A stretch of DNA of 64,000 nucleotides from Bacteroidaceae bacterium (GCA_017442185.1 JAFSAT010000028.1:1-64000), one strand, 5' to 3'. Counted from the stretch's first letter, positions 17,348 to 26,976 are shown. Numbers and translations are program-made. Notes: generated by a model not told the origin, from the sequence alone.

Positions 17348-18976
17348 ATGATTAAAGCAACATCACAATTTATCATTGCAGTTGTCATAATACTCAACAG
17401 CACAGCACTCCTTGCACAGCACAACACAGCAGCACTGATTCCAATGCCAAACAAGATAGAGCAGAAAGATAGTGGAAAGCCTTTTAAAATAGATAAAGCA
17501 GCAATAATAAAATGTGACACCCCCGACAGCATATTTATAAAAAACCTCATAAAACAAACCATAAAAAACAGAACGGGAATACTCCTGCCCGAAAAAGAGA
17601 GCGGCAGAGAGATAACCATCATCCACACCCCTACTACACACAACAACGAATCATACACCTTAGACATAAACCACAAACAGATAAAAATAGAAGGAGGACA
17701 AGCCGGTATATTCTATGCCGTTCAAACACTCGACCAAATACTCTTGGGCGACAAACGCAACACCGAAAAAGGCCTTATATCACCAATACACATCGAAGAC
17801 CAACCACGCTACAATCGTCGCGCAGTAATGCTCGACCCCTCTCGCCATTTTCTACCCCTTGAAGATGTAAAATTCTTCATCGACCAAATGGCTAAATTCA
17901 AATACAATGTCCTGCAACTTCATCTGACCGACGACCAAGGTTGGCGCATCGAGATAAAAAGCCATCCCAAACTAACACAGACAGGAGCATTCCGAAATAA
18001 AAAAGGCGGAAACAACGGCCCGGACAACGGATTCTACACACAAGAACAGATGAAAGAGCTGATACAATATGCCTCGGAACGATACATCGAAATAGTACCC
18101 GAACTTGACATTCCCGGACATTCGGTTGCCATATTGGCCGCATATCCACAGTTGGGATGCTCATTCCGTCAGAGCGAAGAGAAAAATCTCGGAAGCACCA
18201 CAAACATGATGCTGTGCGCAAGCTGCAACGACGTTTACACCGTTTACGAAGACATTATAAGAGAGGTAGCATCCATCTTCCCCTCGAAATATATACATCT
18301 TGGCGGCGACGAGGCGGCCGTAAAAGCAAACTGGGCAAAATGCGACGATTGTCTTGCCACAATGCACAAAGCCGGTTACAACGAGCCATCCCAACTGATG
18401 AATATATTTTTCGGTAAAATGTTGGACATAGTAAAGCGTAACAAAAAAGAGGCAATACTATGGTGCGAACTTGATAATATATGGCCCCCTGCCAACGACT
18501 ACCTCTTCCCCTACCCCACAGACGTAACCCTTGTAACATGGCGCAACGGACTCACACCAAAATGTATAGAACTGACACGCAAGCATGGCAATAACCTTAT
18601 AATGGCCCCCGGCGAATACACATACCTCGACTATCCGCAATGGAAGAACGACCTTCCCGAATACAACAATTGGGGAATGCCTGTCACCACCCTTGAGACA
18701 TGCTACAAGTTCGACCCCGGCTACGGACTAAGTCCCGAAGAGTCGTCACACATCACAGGAGTAATGGCAACATTATGGGCCGAAGCCATAAAAGACATAA
18801 ACCGTGTAAACTACATGTTCTTTCCGCGCGGTCTTGCCATTGCCGAAGCAGCATGGAGCACAATGGAGCAACGCAGTTGGGAGTCATTCAAAGAGCGCCT
18901 GCAACCCAATCTGTCCGACCTTATGAAATGCGGAGTATCTTACAGAGTACCTTTTGAGATATACGAAAGAAAATGA
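17348..18976 (+). CDS. Secreted beta-N-acetylhexosaminidase (GH20)
   Basis: A 542-residue enzyme with a signal peptide (ending LLAQ), an N-terminal GH20b-type domain (about 28-145) and a GH20 TIM barrel (about 150-500). Motifs are LHLTDDQGWRIEIKSHPKL and the catalytic Asp-Glu pair in HLGGDEAAVKANW; AILWCELDN and TLWAEAI line the site. It removes terminal GlcNAc/GalNAc from glycans such as mucin O-glycans or N-glycans in the periplasm or outside. The neighbouring mltG would also allow a role in cell-wall sugar recycling. Confidence 0.93.
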   Translation: MIKATSQFIIAVVIILNSTALLAQHNTAALIPMPNKIEQKDSGKPFKIDKAAIIKCDTPDSIFIKNLIKQTIKNRTGILLPEKESGREITIIHTPTTHNNESYTLDINHKQIKIEGGQAGIFYAVQTLDQILLGDKRNTEKGLISPIHIEDQPRYNRRAVMLDPSRHFLPLEDVKFFIDQMAKFKYNVLQLHLTDDQGWRIEIKSHPKLTQTGAFRNKKGGNNGPDNGFYTQEQMKELIQYASERYIEIVPELDIPGHSVAILAAYPQLGCSFRQSEEKNLGSTTNMMLCASCNDVYTVYEDIIREVASIFPSKYIHLGGDEAAVKANWAKCDDCLATMHKAGYNEPSQLMNIFFGKMLDIVKRNKKEAILWCELDNIWPPANDYLFPYPTDVTLVTWRNGLTPKCIELTRKHGNNLIMAPGEYTYLDYPQWKNDLPEYNNWGMPVTTLETCYKFDPGYGLSPEESSHITGVMATLWAEAIKDINRVNYMFFPRGLAIAEAAWSTMEQRSWESFKERLQPNLSDLMKCGVSYRVPFEIYERK

Positions 18977-19017
18977 TAACACATAAACCCACATTATTAA
19001 TCAAAAAAGACACATTT

Positions 19018-19488
19018 ATGAAAAATCTTAAATTTTTATCAGTATTACTTTTTATGCTGACAATGAGTGTTAGTTTCACAGCTTGCAGCGACGATGATGA
19101 CAACGGCTCGGGTGGTTCCGATGGCGCACCCTACTGCGGTGTGTGGCGATGCAAATCAATGAAAGTAGTTGAAGATGGTGAAAGTTATTCCGGTAACTTC
19201 GCAAGCAACCAGATTATAAAACTTACTCTAAACGAAGACCACACTTTCGAGTATCATGTCAATCTGCCGGCAGAAGATGGTGAGCCGGCCGAGGTATACA
19301 CCGATAGAGGTACATGGACTTATGACGGCGAAGAGAAACAGCTCTATTTGAAGACAGACTATTCTTATGCAGCTATAACCGTTAAAAAATGGACAGCTTC
19401 CAAATTGGTAACATACCAAGAGGAATTTGACGAGGATTTAGGTTATGATTATTTTTACAGCGAAGAGAGAACCTGGGAATTAGAATAA
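19018..19488 (+). CDS. Small lipocalin-like lipoprotein, function unknown
   Basis: A 156-residue lipoprotein with lipobox SFTAC and a mature start SDDDDNGSGG. The remainder has alternating beta pattern with YCGVWRCKSMKVVEDG, LTLNEDHTFEYHV and DRGTWTYDGEEKQLYLK, a layout seen in Bacteroidetes lipocalin-like proteins. The start is the ATG just before KNLKFLSVLL; an upstream in-frame ATG at 18973 overlaps the GH20 stop and would add a non-signal extension. A strong terminator follows. Confidence 0.75.
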   Translation: MKNLKFLSVLLFMLTMSVSFTACSDDDDNGSGGSDGAPYCGVWRCKSMKVVEDGESYSGNFASNQIIKLTLNEDHTFEYHVNLPAEDGEPAEVYTDRGTWTYDGEEKQLYLKTDYSYAAITVKKWTASKLVTYQEEFDEDLGYDYFYSEERTWELE

Positions 19489-19509
19489 CAATACCTGTTT
19501 CTTAAATTA

Positions 19510-19546
19510 AACGGGCTGTGTAAAATTAAATTTTACACAGCCCGTT
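19510..19546. terminator. Bidirectional terminator hairpin
   Basis: A perfect palindrome with 18-bp arms around a single A (AACGGGCTGTGTAAAATT and its complement). It ends the mltG-GH20-lipoprotein unit on the plus strand and also lies just beyond the U-run of the minus-strand small RNA. Confidence 0.85.
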
Positions 19547-19557
19547 GTCTCTCATAT

Positions 19558-19748
19558 AAAAAATTAGTTTTGCTGCACGACGAGAACGATGAAACTCCGA
19601 GTATACATGATTTGAGCGCTCCTGTTCTTTGTAATCCACCGGCTCTCTAAAGCTACCCTAAGGCGTGGCCCGCCATTGAACATATAGAAGGCATCTCGGT
19701 TTTCAGTTTAGATTGATGAGTTTCCCAGTCGATCAGTGCAGCAAAACC
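19558..19748 (-). ncRNA. Structured small RNA, probably 6S-type
   Basis: About 190 nt on the minus strand. A consensus promoter ends just before it. The first 12 nt (GTTTTGCTGCAC) pair perfectly with the last 12 (GTGCAGCAAAAC), followed by T6, so the closing helix doubles as the end signal. Further rod pairing is visible inward: GAAACTC/GAGTTTC, CCGAG/CTCGG, and TATATG/CATGTA, with a one-sided bubble of about 18 nt between the first two helices. Size, rod shape, bubble and standalone housekeeping-type promoter fit 6S RNA, the polymerase-binding regulator. It does not fit tmRNA, RNase P or SRP RNA. Family assignment needs a covariance search. Confidence 0.55.
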
Positions 19749-19753
19749 GTATA

Positions 19754-19784
19754 CAAACATACAAATGTTTTATCTAAAAACAAA
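19754..19784 (-). promoter_or_regulatory. Promoter of the 6S-like RNA
   Basis: Minus-strand TTTG (19781-19784), exactly 19 nt, then TATGTTTG (19754-19761): a full match to the Bacteroides consensus. The expected start at about 19748 is the first base of the RNA's closing helix. Confidence 0.75.
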
Positions 19785-19836
19785 ATTTTACCTCTATTTT
19801 TTATCATTTTTTCGGGAAAAACATCTGTCAGATAGT

Positions 19837-20565
19837 TTAGTTAACATATACATTAGAAAAGTACTCTTCAAAAAGTCTCTTTGCCTCTTCCAACTGTTGC
19901 GGAGTGTTCTCTTTTATACCGGAAAGTTCATATTTGAGACCCATGGCCTCGTACTTGTGTACCCCGAGAGTATGATAAGGCAGCACCTCGACCCGCTGAA
20001 TCATCTTATAATCGCCCATACACTCTCCAAGAGCACGTATATCCTTTTCTATGGCACTGTATCCTTGAACAAGTACATAGCGCAACCAAAAAGGACGGTT
20101 GTGCATTTCAAGCCATTTTGCTGTTGTCAGTGTTTGAGTGTTTTCTCGTGAGGTCAGCAGTCGGTGGCGTTCGGGATTAAATTGCTTGACATCGAGCAGA
20201 ACAAGGTCTGCAATCTCAAACAGTTCCTCAACATCTCTGTTCCATATACTGCCGTTTGTATCTATACATATATGTATGTTGTTCTCTTTCAGCTGTCTGC
20301 AAAGAGGAATCAGTTCTTTTGCCTGAAGCGTTGGCTCTCCGCCGCTGAACGTGACACCGCCTTTTTTCCCGAAAAAGGGTTTTTGACTTACAGCCATCTT
20401 TACAATATCCTCGATGTTCGTTACTTTACATTCGCTTTTCGGGTCAATTGTATCGGGGTTGGCACAATAGAGACAGCGAAAGTTGCAGCCTTGCAGAAAT
20501 ACCACAAGGCGCAACCCGGGGCCGTCAAACGTACCCATAGATTCGTATGAGTGTACGCGCAACAT
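19837..20565 (-). CDS. pflA: Pyruvate formate-lyase activating enzyme
   Basis: A 242-residue radical SAM enzyme that installs the glycyl radical on PflB under anaerobic conditions. The [4Fe-4S] cluster motif CNFRCLYC follows FDGPGLRLVVFLQG; GGVTFSGGEPTLQ is the SAM-contact glycine motif. Length matches E. coli PflA (246). It begins 7 bp after the pflB stop, so the two are co-transcribed. Confidence 0.95.
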   Translation of the reverse strand: MLRVHSYESMGTFDGPGLRLVVFLQGCNFRCLYCANPDTIDPKSECKVTNIEDIVKMAVSQKPFFGKKGGVTFSGGEPTLQAKELIPLCRQLKENNIHICIDTNGSIWNRDVEELFEIADLVLLDVKQFNPERHRLLTSRENTQTLTTAKWLEMHNRPFWLRYVLVQGYSAIEKDIRALGECMGDYKMIQRVEVLPYHTLGVHKYEAMGLKYELSGIKENTPQQLEEAKRLFEEYFSNVYVN

Positions 20566-20572
20566 GTCTCTA

Positions 20573-22801
20573 TTACATTCTTTCGTGGAAACTGCGTGAT
20601 ATTACTTCGAGCTGATGCTCGCGGCTCAGCTTAACAAAGTTCACTGCATAACCCGATACGCGAATTGTCAGTTGAGGGTATTTTTCGGGGTGTTCCATTG
20701 CATCCATGAGCATTTCGCGGTTAAGAACATTTACATTCAAATGATGTGCTCCTTTTGTAAAATATCCGTCCATCATGGTTACAAGGTTCTCTACTCTTGT
20801 TTCTCTGTCTACGCCAAGCGATTTAGGAACTATGGAAAAGGTGTTGCTTATTCCATCTTGCGAATCGCGGTAGCGTAATTTTGCCACCGAGCTAAGCGAT
20901 GCAATGGCGCCATTCTTGTCGCGTCCGTGCATGGGGTTTGCACCGGGTGCAAAAGCAACGCCTTTTTCGCGTCCGTCGGGGGTTGCTCCGGTTTTTTTGC
21001 CATACATTACGTTGGATGTGATTGTGAGCAGCGACAATGTGGGTTGTGCTCCTTTGTATACCGGGTGTTTCTTAAGTTCTTCGTTGAAGAAGTAAACGAG
21101 GTCTACTCCCAAATGGTCTACGCGGTCGTCGTCATTACCAAAGCAGGGGAAGTCTTTTTCTATCTCAAAGCCCTCGGTGAGCCCTATTTCGTTGCGCTTT
21201 ACCGTTACCTTTCCATATTTTATTGCCGAGAGTGAGTCGAGTGCTATTGAAAGGCCTGCCACTCCGTAGGCAAGGTTTATCTTGGGGTTAGTGTCGATGA
21301 ATGCCATTTGTGCCTTTTCGTAGTAGTACTTATCGTGCATATAGTGAATGATGTTCATTGCATCGTTGTATACGCGTGCTACCTCTTGAAGCACTTTTTT
21401 GTAGTTAGAGAGAACCTCTTCGTAGTTCAGCAGTGTGCCTGTGAGCACAGGAATATCTTTTACAACCACTGTTCCTGTATTTTCGCAGCGTCCGCCGTTT
21501 ATTGCAAGAAGCAGAGCTTTTGCAAGATTGCAACGTGCGCCAAAGAACTGTATCTGTTTGCCTATTGCCTGATAAGATACGCAGCATGCAATACCGTAAT
21601 CGTCGCATTTGCGCACTTCGCGCATTAGATTGTCATTTTCGTACTGTATCGAAGAGGTGTCTATTGATACCTTGGCGCAGAATTCCTTAAATCCGTCGGG
21701 AAGCTCCGGACTCCATAGTACCGTCATATTGGGCTCGGGCGAGGGGCCGAGGTTGTAGAGTGTTTGCAGGAAACGGAACGATGTCTTTGTAACCTTTGTG
21801 CGTCCGTCGTTGAAGCGTCCGCCTATTGCTTCTGTCACCCATGTGGGGTCGCCTGCAAAAATGTCATTATACGACTGCATGCGCAGGTGACGTACCATCC
21901 GCAGTTTTATCACAAATTGGTCTATCAGCTCTTGTGCATAGGTCTCATCAATATATCCGTTGTCAAGGTCGTATTGGATGAATATATCGAGGAAGGATGA
22001 TACATTTCCAAGCGACATTGCTGCTCCGTCTTGCTCTTTCACGGCTGCAAGATAGGCCATATATACCCATTGTACGGCTTCGCGGGCATTTGTTGCAGGG
22101 CGGCTGAGGTCGAGCCCGTAAATTTCGCCCATTACTTTTATTTCGTTAAGTGCCTTTATTTGCTCGGCTACCTCTTCGCGCAGACGTATCGTTGCTTCGG
22201 TCATGGGGCTTGTAAGAGACTTAAGGTCGGCCTTTTTTGCCTCTATAAGGCGGTCTGTTCCGTAGAGTGCCAGTCGGCGATAGTCGCCTATTATACGTCC
22301 GCGAGCGTAGTTGTCGGGGAGTCCGGTGAGGAAGCCTAATGAGCGGAATGTGCGTATCTCATCGGTATATGCATCGAACACGCCATCGTTGTGTGTCTTA
22401 CGATAGTGATAGAAAATATCTTTCACTCTTTCGTCTACCTCAACCCCATTCTCGCGGCATGCTTTCTCAACAACCTTTATTCCGCCAAAAGGCTTTATGG
22501 CACGTCGCAAAAGTTCATCGGTCTGCAAGCCTACAATCAGTTCGTTCTCACGGTCGATATATCCGGCTTTGTGCGAAGTGATTGTGGACACTGTGGTATT
22601 ATCGAGTGAACGTATGCCGTTGTTGGCTCTCTCTTCTTCAAGAGCTGTCAGACATTTGTTCCATACTTTAAGAGTTCTGTCGGTGGGGCCTGTAAGGAAC
22701 GAGGCATCTCCTTCGTAAGGAGTGAGGTTTCTGTAAACAAAATCCTGAACATCAACCTCTGTGTTCCATACTCCATCTTTAAATTTCTTGTTTAATTCCA
22801 T
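20573..22801 (-). CDS. pflB: Formate C-acetyltransferase (pyruvate formate-lyase)
   Basis: A 742-residue glycyl radical enzyme converting pyruvate and CoA to acetyl-CoA and formate in anaerobic fermentation. The catalytic cysteine pair is in [14 protein letters not shown], and the C-terminal glycyl radical loop is [17 protein letters not shown]. Length is close to E. coli PflB (760). It is followed directly by its activase gene. A TATCTTTG promoter element lies about 90 bp upstream. No formate transporter is adjacent. Confidence 0.96.
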   Translation of the reverse strand: MELNKKFKDGVWNTEVDVQDFVYRNLTPYEGDASFLTGPTDRTLKVWNKCLTALEEERANNGIRSLDNTTVSTITSHKAGYIDRENELIVGLQTDELLRRAIKPFGGIKVVEKACRENGVEVDERVKDIFYHYRKTHNDGVFDAYTDEIRTFRSLGFLTGLPDNYARGRIIGDYRRLALYGTDRLIEAKKADLKSLTSPMTEATIRLREEVAEQIKALNEIKVMGEIYGLDLSRPATNAREAVQWVYMAYLAAVKEQDGAAMSLGNVSSFLDIFIQYDLDNGYIDETYAQELIDQFVIKLRMVRHLRMQSYNDIFAGDPTWVTEAIGGRFNDGRTKVTKTSFRFLQTLYNLGPSPEPNMTVLWSPELPDGFKEFCAKVSIDTSSIQYENDNLMREVRKCDDYGIACCVSYQAIGKQIQFFGARCNLAKALLLAINGGRCENTGTVVVKDIPVLTGTLLNYEEVLSNYKKVLQEVARVYNDAMNIIHYMHDKYYYEKAQMAFIDTNPKINLAYGVAGLSIALDSLSAIKYGKVTVKRNEIGLTEGFEIEKDFPCFGNDDDRVDHLGVDLVYFFNEELKKHPVYKGAQPTLSLLTITSNVMYGKKTGATPDGREKGVAFAPGANPMHGRDKNGAIASLSSVAKLRYRDSQDGISNTFSIVPKSLGVDRETRVENLVTMMDGYFTKGAHHLNVNVLNREMLMDAMEHPEKYPQLTIRVSGYAVNFVKLSREHQLEVISRSFHERM

Positions 22802-22891
22802 GATTCTTATATTAAGTTTAATTTTACACCTCTTTTGCTGTTGTTTTTCTTGGTGTTATTGCATTTATACATCGGAATGTGTTTTTCTCTG

Positions 22892-22899
22892 CAAAGATA
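22892..22899 (-). promoter_or_regulatory. pflB promoter -7 element
   Basis: Minus-strand TATCTTTG then CAGAG; leader about 85 nt. No good -33 box. The 365-bp gap to the next gene holds this element, a terminator (23005-23055) and a short repeat element. Confidence 0.45.
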
Positions 22900-23004
22900 C
22901 AACTTTTCGGGCGTATAACATAATACGTTTTATAAATAAAAGATTAAACAATATTAAAAATATTGCATTTTTGTATTGATTGCAATTAAAAATGTGTTTT
23001 AATA

Positions 23005-23055
23005 AATAAAAATCAGTCACACCGTATTTTTTTATCGGCGTGACTGATTTTTATT
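23005..23055 (-). terminator. Terminator after the giant glycosidase gene
   Basis: A perfect 16-bp stem AATAAAAATCAGTCAC / GTGACTGATTTTTATT with an inner CCG/CGG extension after one mismatch. The AAAAATCA/TGATTTTT ends give U-tracts in either direction. Confidence 0.8.
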
Positions 23056-23100
23056 AAGATTAGTTTAATTAATCAGATGTTCTTTGAACTTTCAAAAAAT

Positions 23101-23174
23101 ATTTGCTTAATAGAACTGTATTGTTTGTTTCACCAAAAAAATGGCGATATAAATTCAATCAACTTCTTATTTAA
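23101..23174 (-). repeat. Short intergenic repeat element, copy H
   Basis: Contains TTGTTTGTTTCACC, AAAAATGGCGATATAAATTC and the end CAACTTCTTATTTAA. The same order with close sequence occurs at 45760-45843 (copy G). The stop codon of the glycosidase gene (23167-23169) lies within this terminal sequence. Confidence 0.6.
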
Positions 23175-26100
23175 GGAAAACCTTCTTTCCGTCAACAATA
23201 TTCATCCCCTTTTGCGGTGCATCCAATTTTCTGCCTTGAATATCGTAGATGCTGTTGCTTGCTACATCCGAAGAAGTAGAAACAGTCTCTATTGCTGTGG
23301 GGTTATTATCTGCACCGTTATATATGAATACAGATAATGCGGGCATAACAATTGTTAGTTCCTTGTCTATATCAATAGGTTCTGTTGTATCTAATCCTTC
23401 AAGTCTTACCTGGTCGTCAAATGCGTCTGTAAACGAGATGCTTGTACTTATGTAGTTGGGAATATCAAGAGCCTCACGCAGTGTAAGAACTATTGTCTGC
23501 TCAGATGCTGCGGGGTTACGCAATGTAAGTACGGCTTTCTTACCGTTCCATGCAGCCCAACCATATATGTTGGCTTTGGCTCCATCCCAAGGATCGCCAC
23601 CTACCCAGTGAATATCGGGAAGCACGTCGGCATTGGCCTCATGCCAATTCATGCAGTCGGCAAGGTCGCCCCACAATGCTCCGCCGTTGATGCTGTTCAT
23701 CAGCGAGTAGTCACAGTAAAGCTCAACCATACCCGAGCCGCAGGCAAATGCGCAACGCATTTCGCGCAGCACTGCATCGTAGCTCATATCCTTTGAAACA
23801 GCTCCGAATCTTGTGAGTATGAATCCGTGGGTCATCAAGGTGTTTATCGGACAAAGAGGCGAATTTGTTACAAAATTCTGGTGAACGAGATTGTCGCGAT
23901 AGGTAATCCATTTTTCGCGGTCGCTGCCTTGGTTGCCCACTTCGCCATAGTCGTTTTCTTGACGCCAAACGGCATCGGTGTAGCGGAACCAGAATGGTGA
24001 TGCCCATGTTCCAACTGATGTATTAAAGAACAAATCCTCTTTTATCTTGCGGAAATCTTTTTCAATCTCAATTATTGCTTCGGCATTTTCTTCGCCTACT
24101 GTTCCATTATCGGGGCCGACCGAACTGAATTGTGCACTTATTCCATCGAGCTTAAAGTACACTCCTCCGTGATTGTTCACAATATTGTCGCAAGCATCAA
24201 CAAACACTTTACGATATGCGGGATTGCTGAGCTGCATTCCTCCGTTATTCGCCCAATATGAACGGCGCATGTTACCCGAGGTTCCATATCCTCCCACAGG
24301 GCCGAGCCAAGCACCGTTGCCTGCGCCCATTGGTTTTGTAACCTCATTAACCTCTTTCAATCCGTTGGGGAATCCGCTGTGGAATGTCCAGGTACCGTAG
24401 TTATCCCATCCGTCATCCCAAACGAACGCATAAGGAGCTATACCATACTTTTGATAGAAGTTGGTGTTCCATTGGTTGACAACATCCACACATTGGTTGA
24501 CGTTCATATTATCGGCGGGGTTGCTTGCATTGTTACGGTCGATATTCAATTCGTACCAACTGTTATATATGGGAATAGAACGCCAAGGCACTGCACGCTC
24601 ACGCTCGCTGTATGCAAGGACTGAACGGCGGGCCTGTCCGGGAGCTATTATACCCACTACGGCACTTATGTTCCATGTCTTTCCGGCTGCAAGTGTAGTG
24701 TTACGGCTCCACAATCCTTTGATAGGTGTTGCACCTTGAGCTATCAGGTGTATTGTGTAGCTGTTTTTAAGTTCTACTGTTATTTTGCCGTTGGAATTTA
24801 TCTCTTCTATATTATCGGCAAATATACGCAGTGTGTATGTTCCCGGGAGTGAAACAGCCAGATTATAAACATTTTTGCTGTTCTCGTTGCCGGTGGTTCC
24901 TGCGTGATAGTCGTTTACGGCAACATTGCCGTCGCCGTCAATGAGGTCTACACCTGCTATATTCAGTTTGTGACTGCCATTTGTGTATTGCAATGAAACG
25001 GTAAGTGCGCCAATTGAAGACAATGCTATTTTTTTCTCTATGATACGAGCATTCTCGCGCAGACAGCCAACCTCTACGATACGTGCAGGCACGTCGGCAT
25101 CCTCTATGTCTGCCCATGTTGTCGGATTCCAATTATATTTTATGGTGCCGCCGTCACCGAGTGTACCCTCTAAGCCGTCTTCGGCAAGCGATACTGTTAT
25201 CTTACCATTTGAATTGTAAGGAATCTTACCTTGACAATCTACAAGAATACGTATTGTGTATTTACCCGATTCGGGTACATCCATCGAGAAGTTTGCGTTA
25301 CCGGCTGTTTCGTAGTGATAATCTTTTGCAACAATCTCGCCGGCTTCATTAAAGAGGTCTACACCTACTACGTCAAGAGTGTTTGCACCTCCGGTAAAAT
25401 CAAAAGCAAGTGAAAGTGTTCCTTTGTTTATGTAATAGGTGTGCTTGCGGCTATATACATCTATCGTGGGTTCTGTATCTCTCCATGTGTCAAGATTTTC
25501 GGGTGCGTTATTCTCTTTTTCAAAATCGGGCAATCCTGTCGACCAGCTTAATTCGATTGAACTTCCGCCAACTATTGCATTTTCGGGAACTTCTGTAGCT
25601 GTGTCATCGTTTTCTTCTTCACCATCCAGCACGGGGGTATAGTATGGTGTTTCTCCCTCTGCAAGGTCAAACACAATCTCGGGGGTAGTAACCAGCTTAT
25701 TGATATTAATTGTTCCTGCGCTTGTGATTGTCTCGGTTTTTGTCTCGGCGAAATAGCGCAACATATATGCACCAACGGCCGGGATGTTAACATTATATAC
25801 ATTGTTCTCTTTGGCACTGCCGGTGAATCCGTAGTGATAGTCTGACGATACTACGTTTCCTTGCAGGTCGACAACATCGACACCTACAAGATTCATACGG
25901 TGGGTTCCGCTTTTGTAGAGGAATTCAACAGTCATCTTACCCGACTGACGGAAAATAAGATAGCCGCGTTTGCCCACTACTTGCGATTGGTCATATCCTT
26001 TTTCGAGTATTCCGGCCGGTGTTTCATCGCCCGGTGCCCACGACCAACCGTCTGCTGTCCAGGAGTCGTATGCAAAGCCGGCAAGGTCGGCGCTGCCTCC

Positions 26101-26742
26101 TTCTGCACTGTTAAGACCCATTGGTGTCTCAAGACCGGCAAATATGCGGTCGCTCGCAAGAACAGCGCCACGTGTGTTACCAACCACAGCCGGAGCTTTA
26201 TACCCTGCCTCATTCTTAACAGTGTATATCATGGGGGTTATTGCAAACATTGCAACGTCTTTATTTGCAGTCAGGTCTAATTCTGTACGCAGATAGTGAG
26301 AACCATCGCGCAACACTGCACGCCAAACGAGTGAGAGGTCGCCGTAAGTAAAATCGGCTTCAATGGATTGTCCGTCGAAACGATTAGAGCCTTTTATGGC
26401 TTTTGCATCGCCTGTCAGTTTCACAAGGCGCACTTCGCCCAAAGTCATTTCTGACGCTCCGACAGCTTCGCCGCCTTGAAGTTGCACTTTGAAAAGTTCT
26501 GTACCTTCGATAAGTCCCAGCTCTTCGCAACCGCCAAACAGCAATTTGCCATCCTGTTTCACAAACTTTGCTGCAAACAAGTCATTTGACAGCGTGTAGA
26601 CATTGTTCTCTTCCACCACAACAGCCAATCCGGGCTGTTTTTCCTGTGGGAAAATTACCGACTGCGCCATTGCTGTTGAAGCTGAAACTGCCAACAACAT
26701 GGAAAGGCAAGCCGATAGAATCTTTTTTCGGTTGATTTTCAT
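23167..26742 (-). CDS. Very large secreted glycoside hydrolase, clan GH-D-like, with three inserted repeat modules
   Basis: A 1191-residue secreted protein (signal peptide ending STAMAQ). An N-terminal super-sandwich-like region (about 28-230) is followed by three related modules of about 105-115 residues (about 240-350, 420-525, 545-660). Each carries a GVD-(V/L)-...-G-(N/E)-(V/I)-V...DYH signature. A TIM-barrel-like catalytic region (about 680-1090) follows, with FVWDDGWDNYG and VYFKLDG, which resemble the GH36/GH27 DDGW and nucleophile KxD motifs. The end (NSIYDIQGRKL...IVDGKKVFLK) resembles a type IX sorting-type tail. An alpha-galactosidase or alpha-N-acetylgalactosaminidase activity is plausible; similar Bacteroides proteins are often mislabelled 'enterotoxin'. 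The start at 26742 begins the signal peptide; an ATG 36 bp upstream is in frame. Confidence 0.75.
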   Translation of the reverse strand: MKINRKKILSACLSMLLAVSASTAMAQSVIFPQEKQPGLAVVVEENNVYTLSNDLFAAKFVKQDGKLLFGGCEELGLIEGTELFKVQLQGGEAVGASEMTLGEVRLVKLTGDAKAIKGSNRFDGQSIEADFTYGDLSLVWRAVLRDGSHYLRTELDLTANKDVAMFAITPMIYTVKNEAGYKAPAVVGNTRGAVLASDRIFAGLETPMGLNSAEGGSADLAGFAYDSWTADGWSWAPGDETPAGILEKGYDQSQVVGKRGYLIFRQSGKMTVEFLYKSGTHRMNLVGVDVVDLQGNVVSSDYHYGFTGSAKENNVYNVNIPAVGAYMLRYFAETKTETITSAGTININKLVTTPEIVFDLAEGETPYYTPVLDGEEENDDTATEVPENAIVGGSSIELSWSTGLPDFEKENNAPENLDTWRDTEPTIDVYSRKHTYYINKGTLSLAFDFTGGANTLDVVGVDLFNEAGEIVAKDYHYETAGNANFSMDVPESGKYTIRILVDCQGKIPYNSNGKITVSLAEDGLEGTLGDGGTIKYNWNPTTWADIEDADVPARIVEVGCLRENARIIEKKIALSSIGALTVSLQYTNGSHKLNIAGVDLIDGDGNVAVNDYHAGTTGNENSKNVYNLAVSLPGTYTLRIFADNIEEINSNGKITVELKNSYTIHLIAQGATPIKGLWSRNTTLAAGKTWNISAVVGIIAPGQARRSVLAYSERERAVPWRSIPIYNSWYELNIDRNNASNPADNMNVNQCVDVVNQWNTNFYQKYGIAPYAFVWDDGWDNYGTWTFHSGFPNGLKEVNEVTKPMGAGNGAWLGPVGGYGTSGNMRRSYWANNGGMQLSNPAYRKVFVDACDNIVNNHGGVYFKLDGISAQFSSVGPDNGTVGEENAEAIIEIEKDFRKIKEDLFFNTSVGTWASPFWFRYTDAVWRQENDYGEVGNQGSDREKWITYRDNLVHQNFVTNSPLCPINTLMTHGFILTRFGAVSKDMSYDAVLREMRCAFACGSGMVELYCDYSLMNSINGGALWGDLADCMNWHEANADVLPDIHWVGGDPWDGAKANIYGWAAWNGKKAVLTLRNPAASEQTIVLTLREALDIPNYISTSISFTDAFDDQVRLEGLDTTEPIDIDKELTIVMPALSVFIYNGADNNPTAIETVSTSSDVASNSIYDIQGRKLDAPQKGMNIVDGKKVFLK

Positions 26743-26776
26743 GATATTATTATTAAAAAAATAAGAATTTCCTGCC

Positions 26777-26799
26777 AATATCTCTTCGTAAGAGATATT
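26777..26799. promoter_or_regulatory. Palindrome at the start of the glycosidase transcript
   Basis: AATATCTCTT-CGT-AAGAGATATT, a 10-bp inverted repeat. It starts right at the predicted transcription start (about 26801). Its exact reverse complement occurs at 26951-26973. It could be an operator or a 5' mRNA hairpin. Confidence 0.6.
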
Positions 26800-26806
26800 T
26801 ATTCTA

Positions 26807-26837
26807 CAAATATAAAAATAATAGTATAGATTTCCAA
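26807..26837 (-). promoter_or_regulatory. Promoter of the giant glycosidase gene
   Basis: Minus-strand TTG (26835-26837), 20 nt, TATATTTG (26807-26814). The leader is about 60 nt. It sits between two mirror-image palindromes. Confidence 0.6.
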
Positions 26838-26947
26838 TTATTTACATATTAATTAAAAATACTTTCTTGCTGTTTATGTTTAAAGATCTCTCTTTTTTTA
26901 GAATAAATATGCTCTTATTTTGCTGATTATCATAGATGTTCTTCAGT

Positions 26948-26976
26948 ATCAATATCTCTTACGAAGAGATATTGAT
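26948..26976. promoter_or_regulatory. Upstream palindrome, mirror copy of the one at 26777
   Basis: ATCAATATCTCTT-ACG-AAGAGATATTGAT, 13-bp arms with a 3-nt centre. The core 23 nt is the exact reverse complement of the downstream palindrome 150 bp away. The rest of the 433-bp gap between the glycosidase and rplT shows only the promoter and the rplT terminator. Confidence 0.6.
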
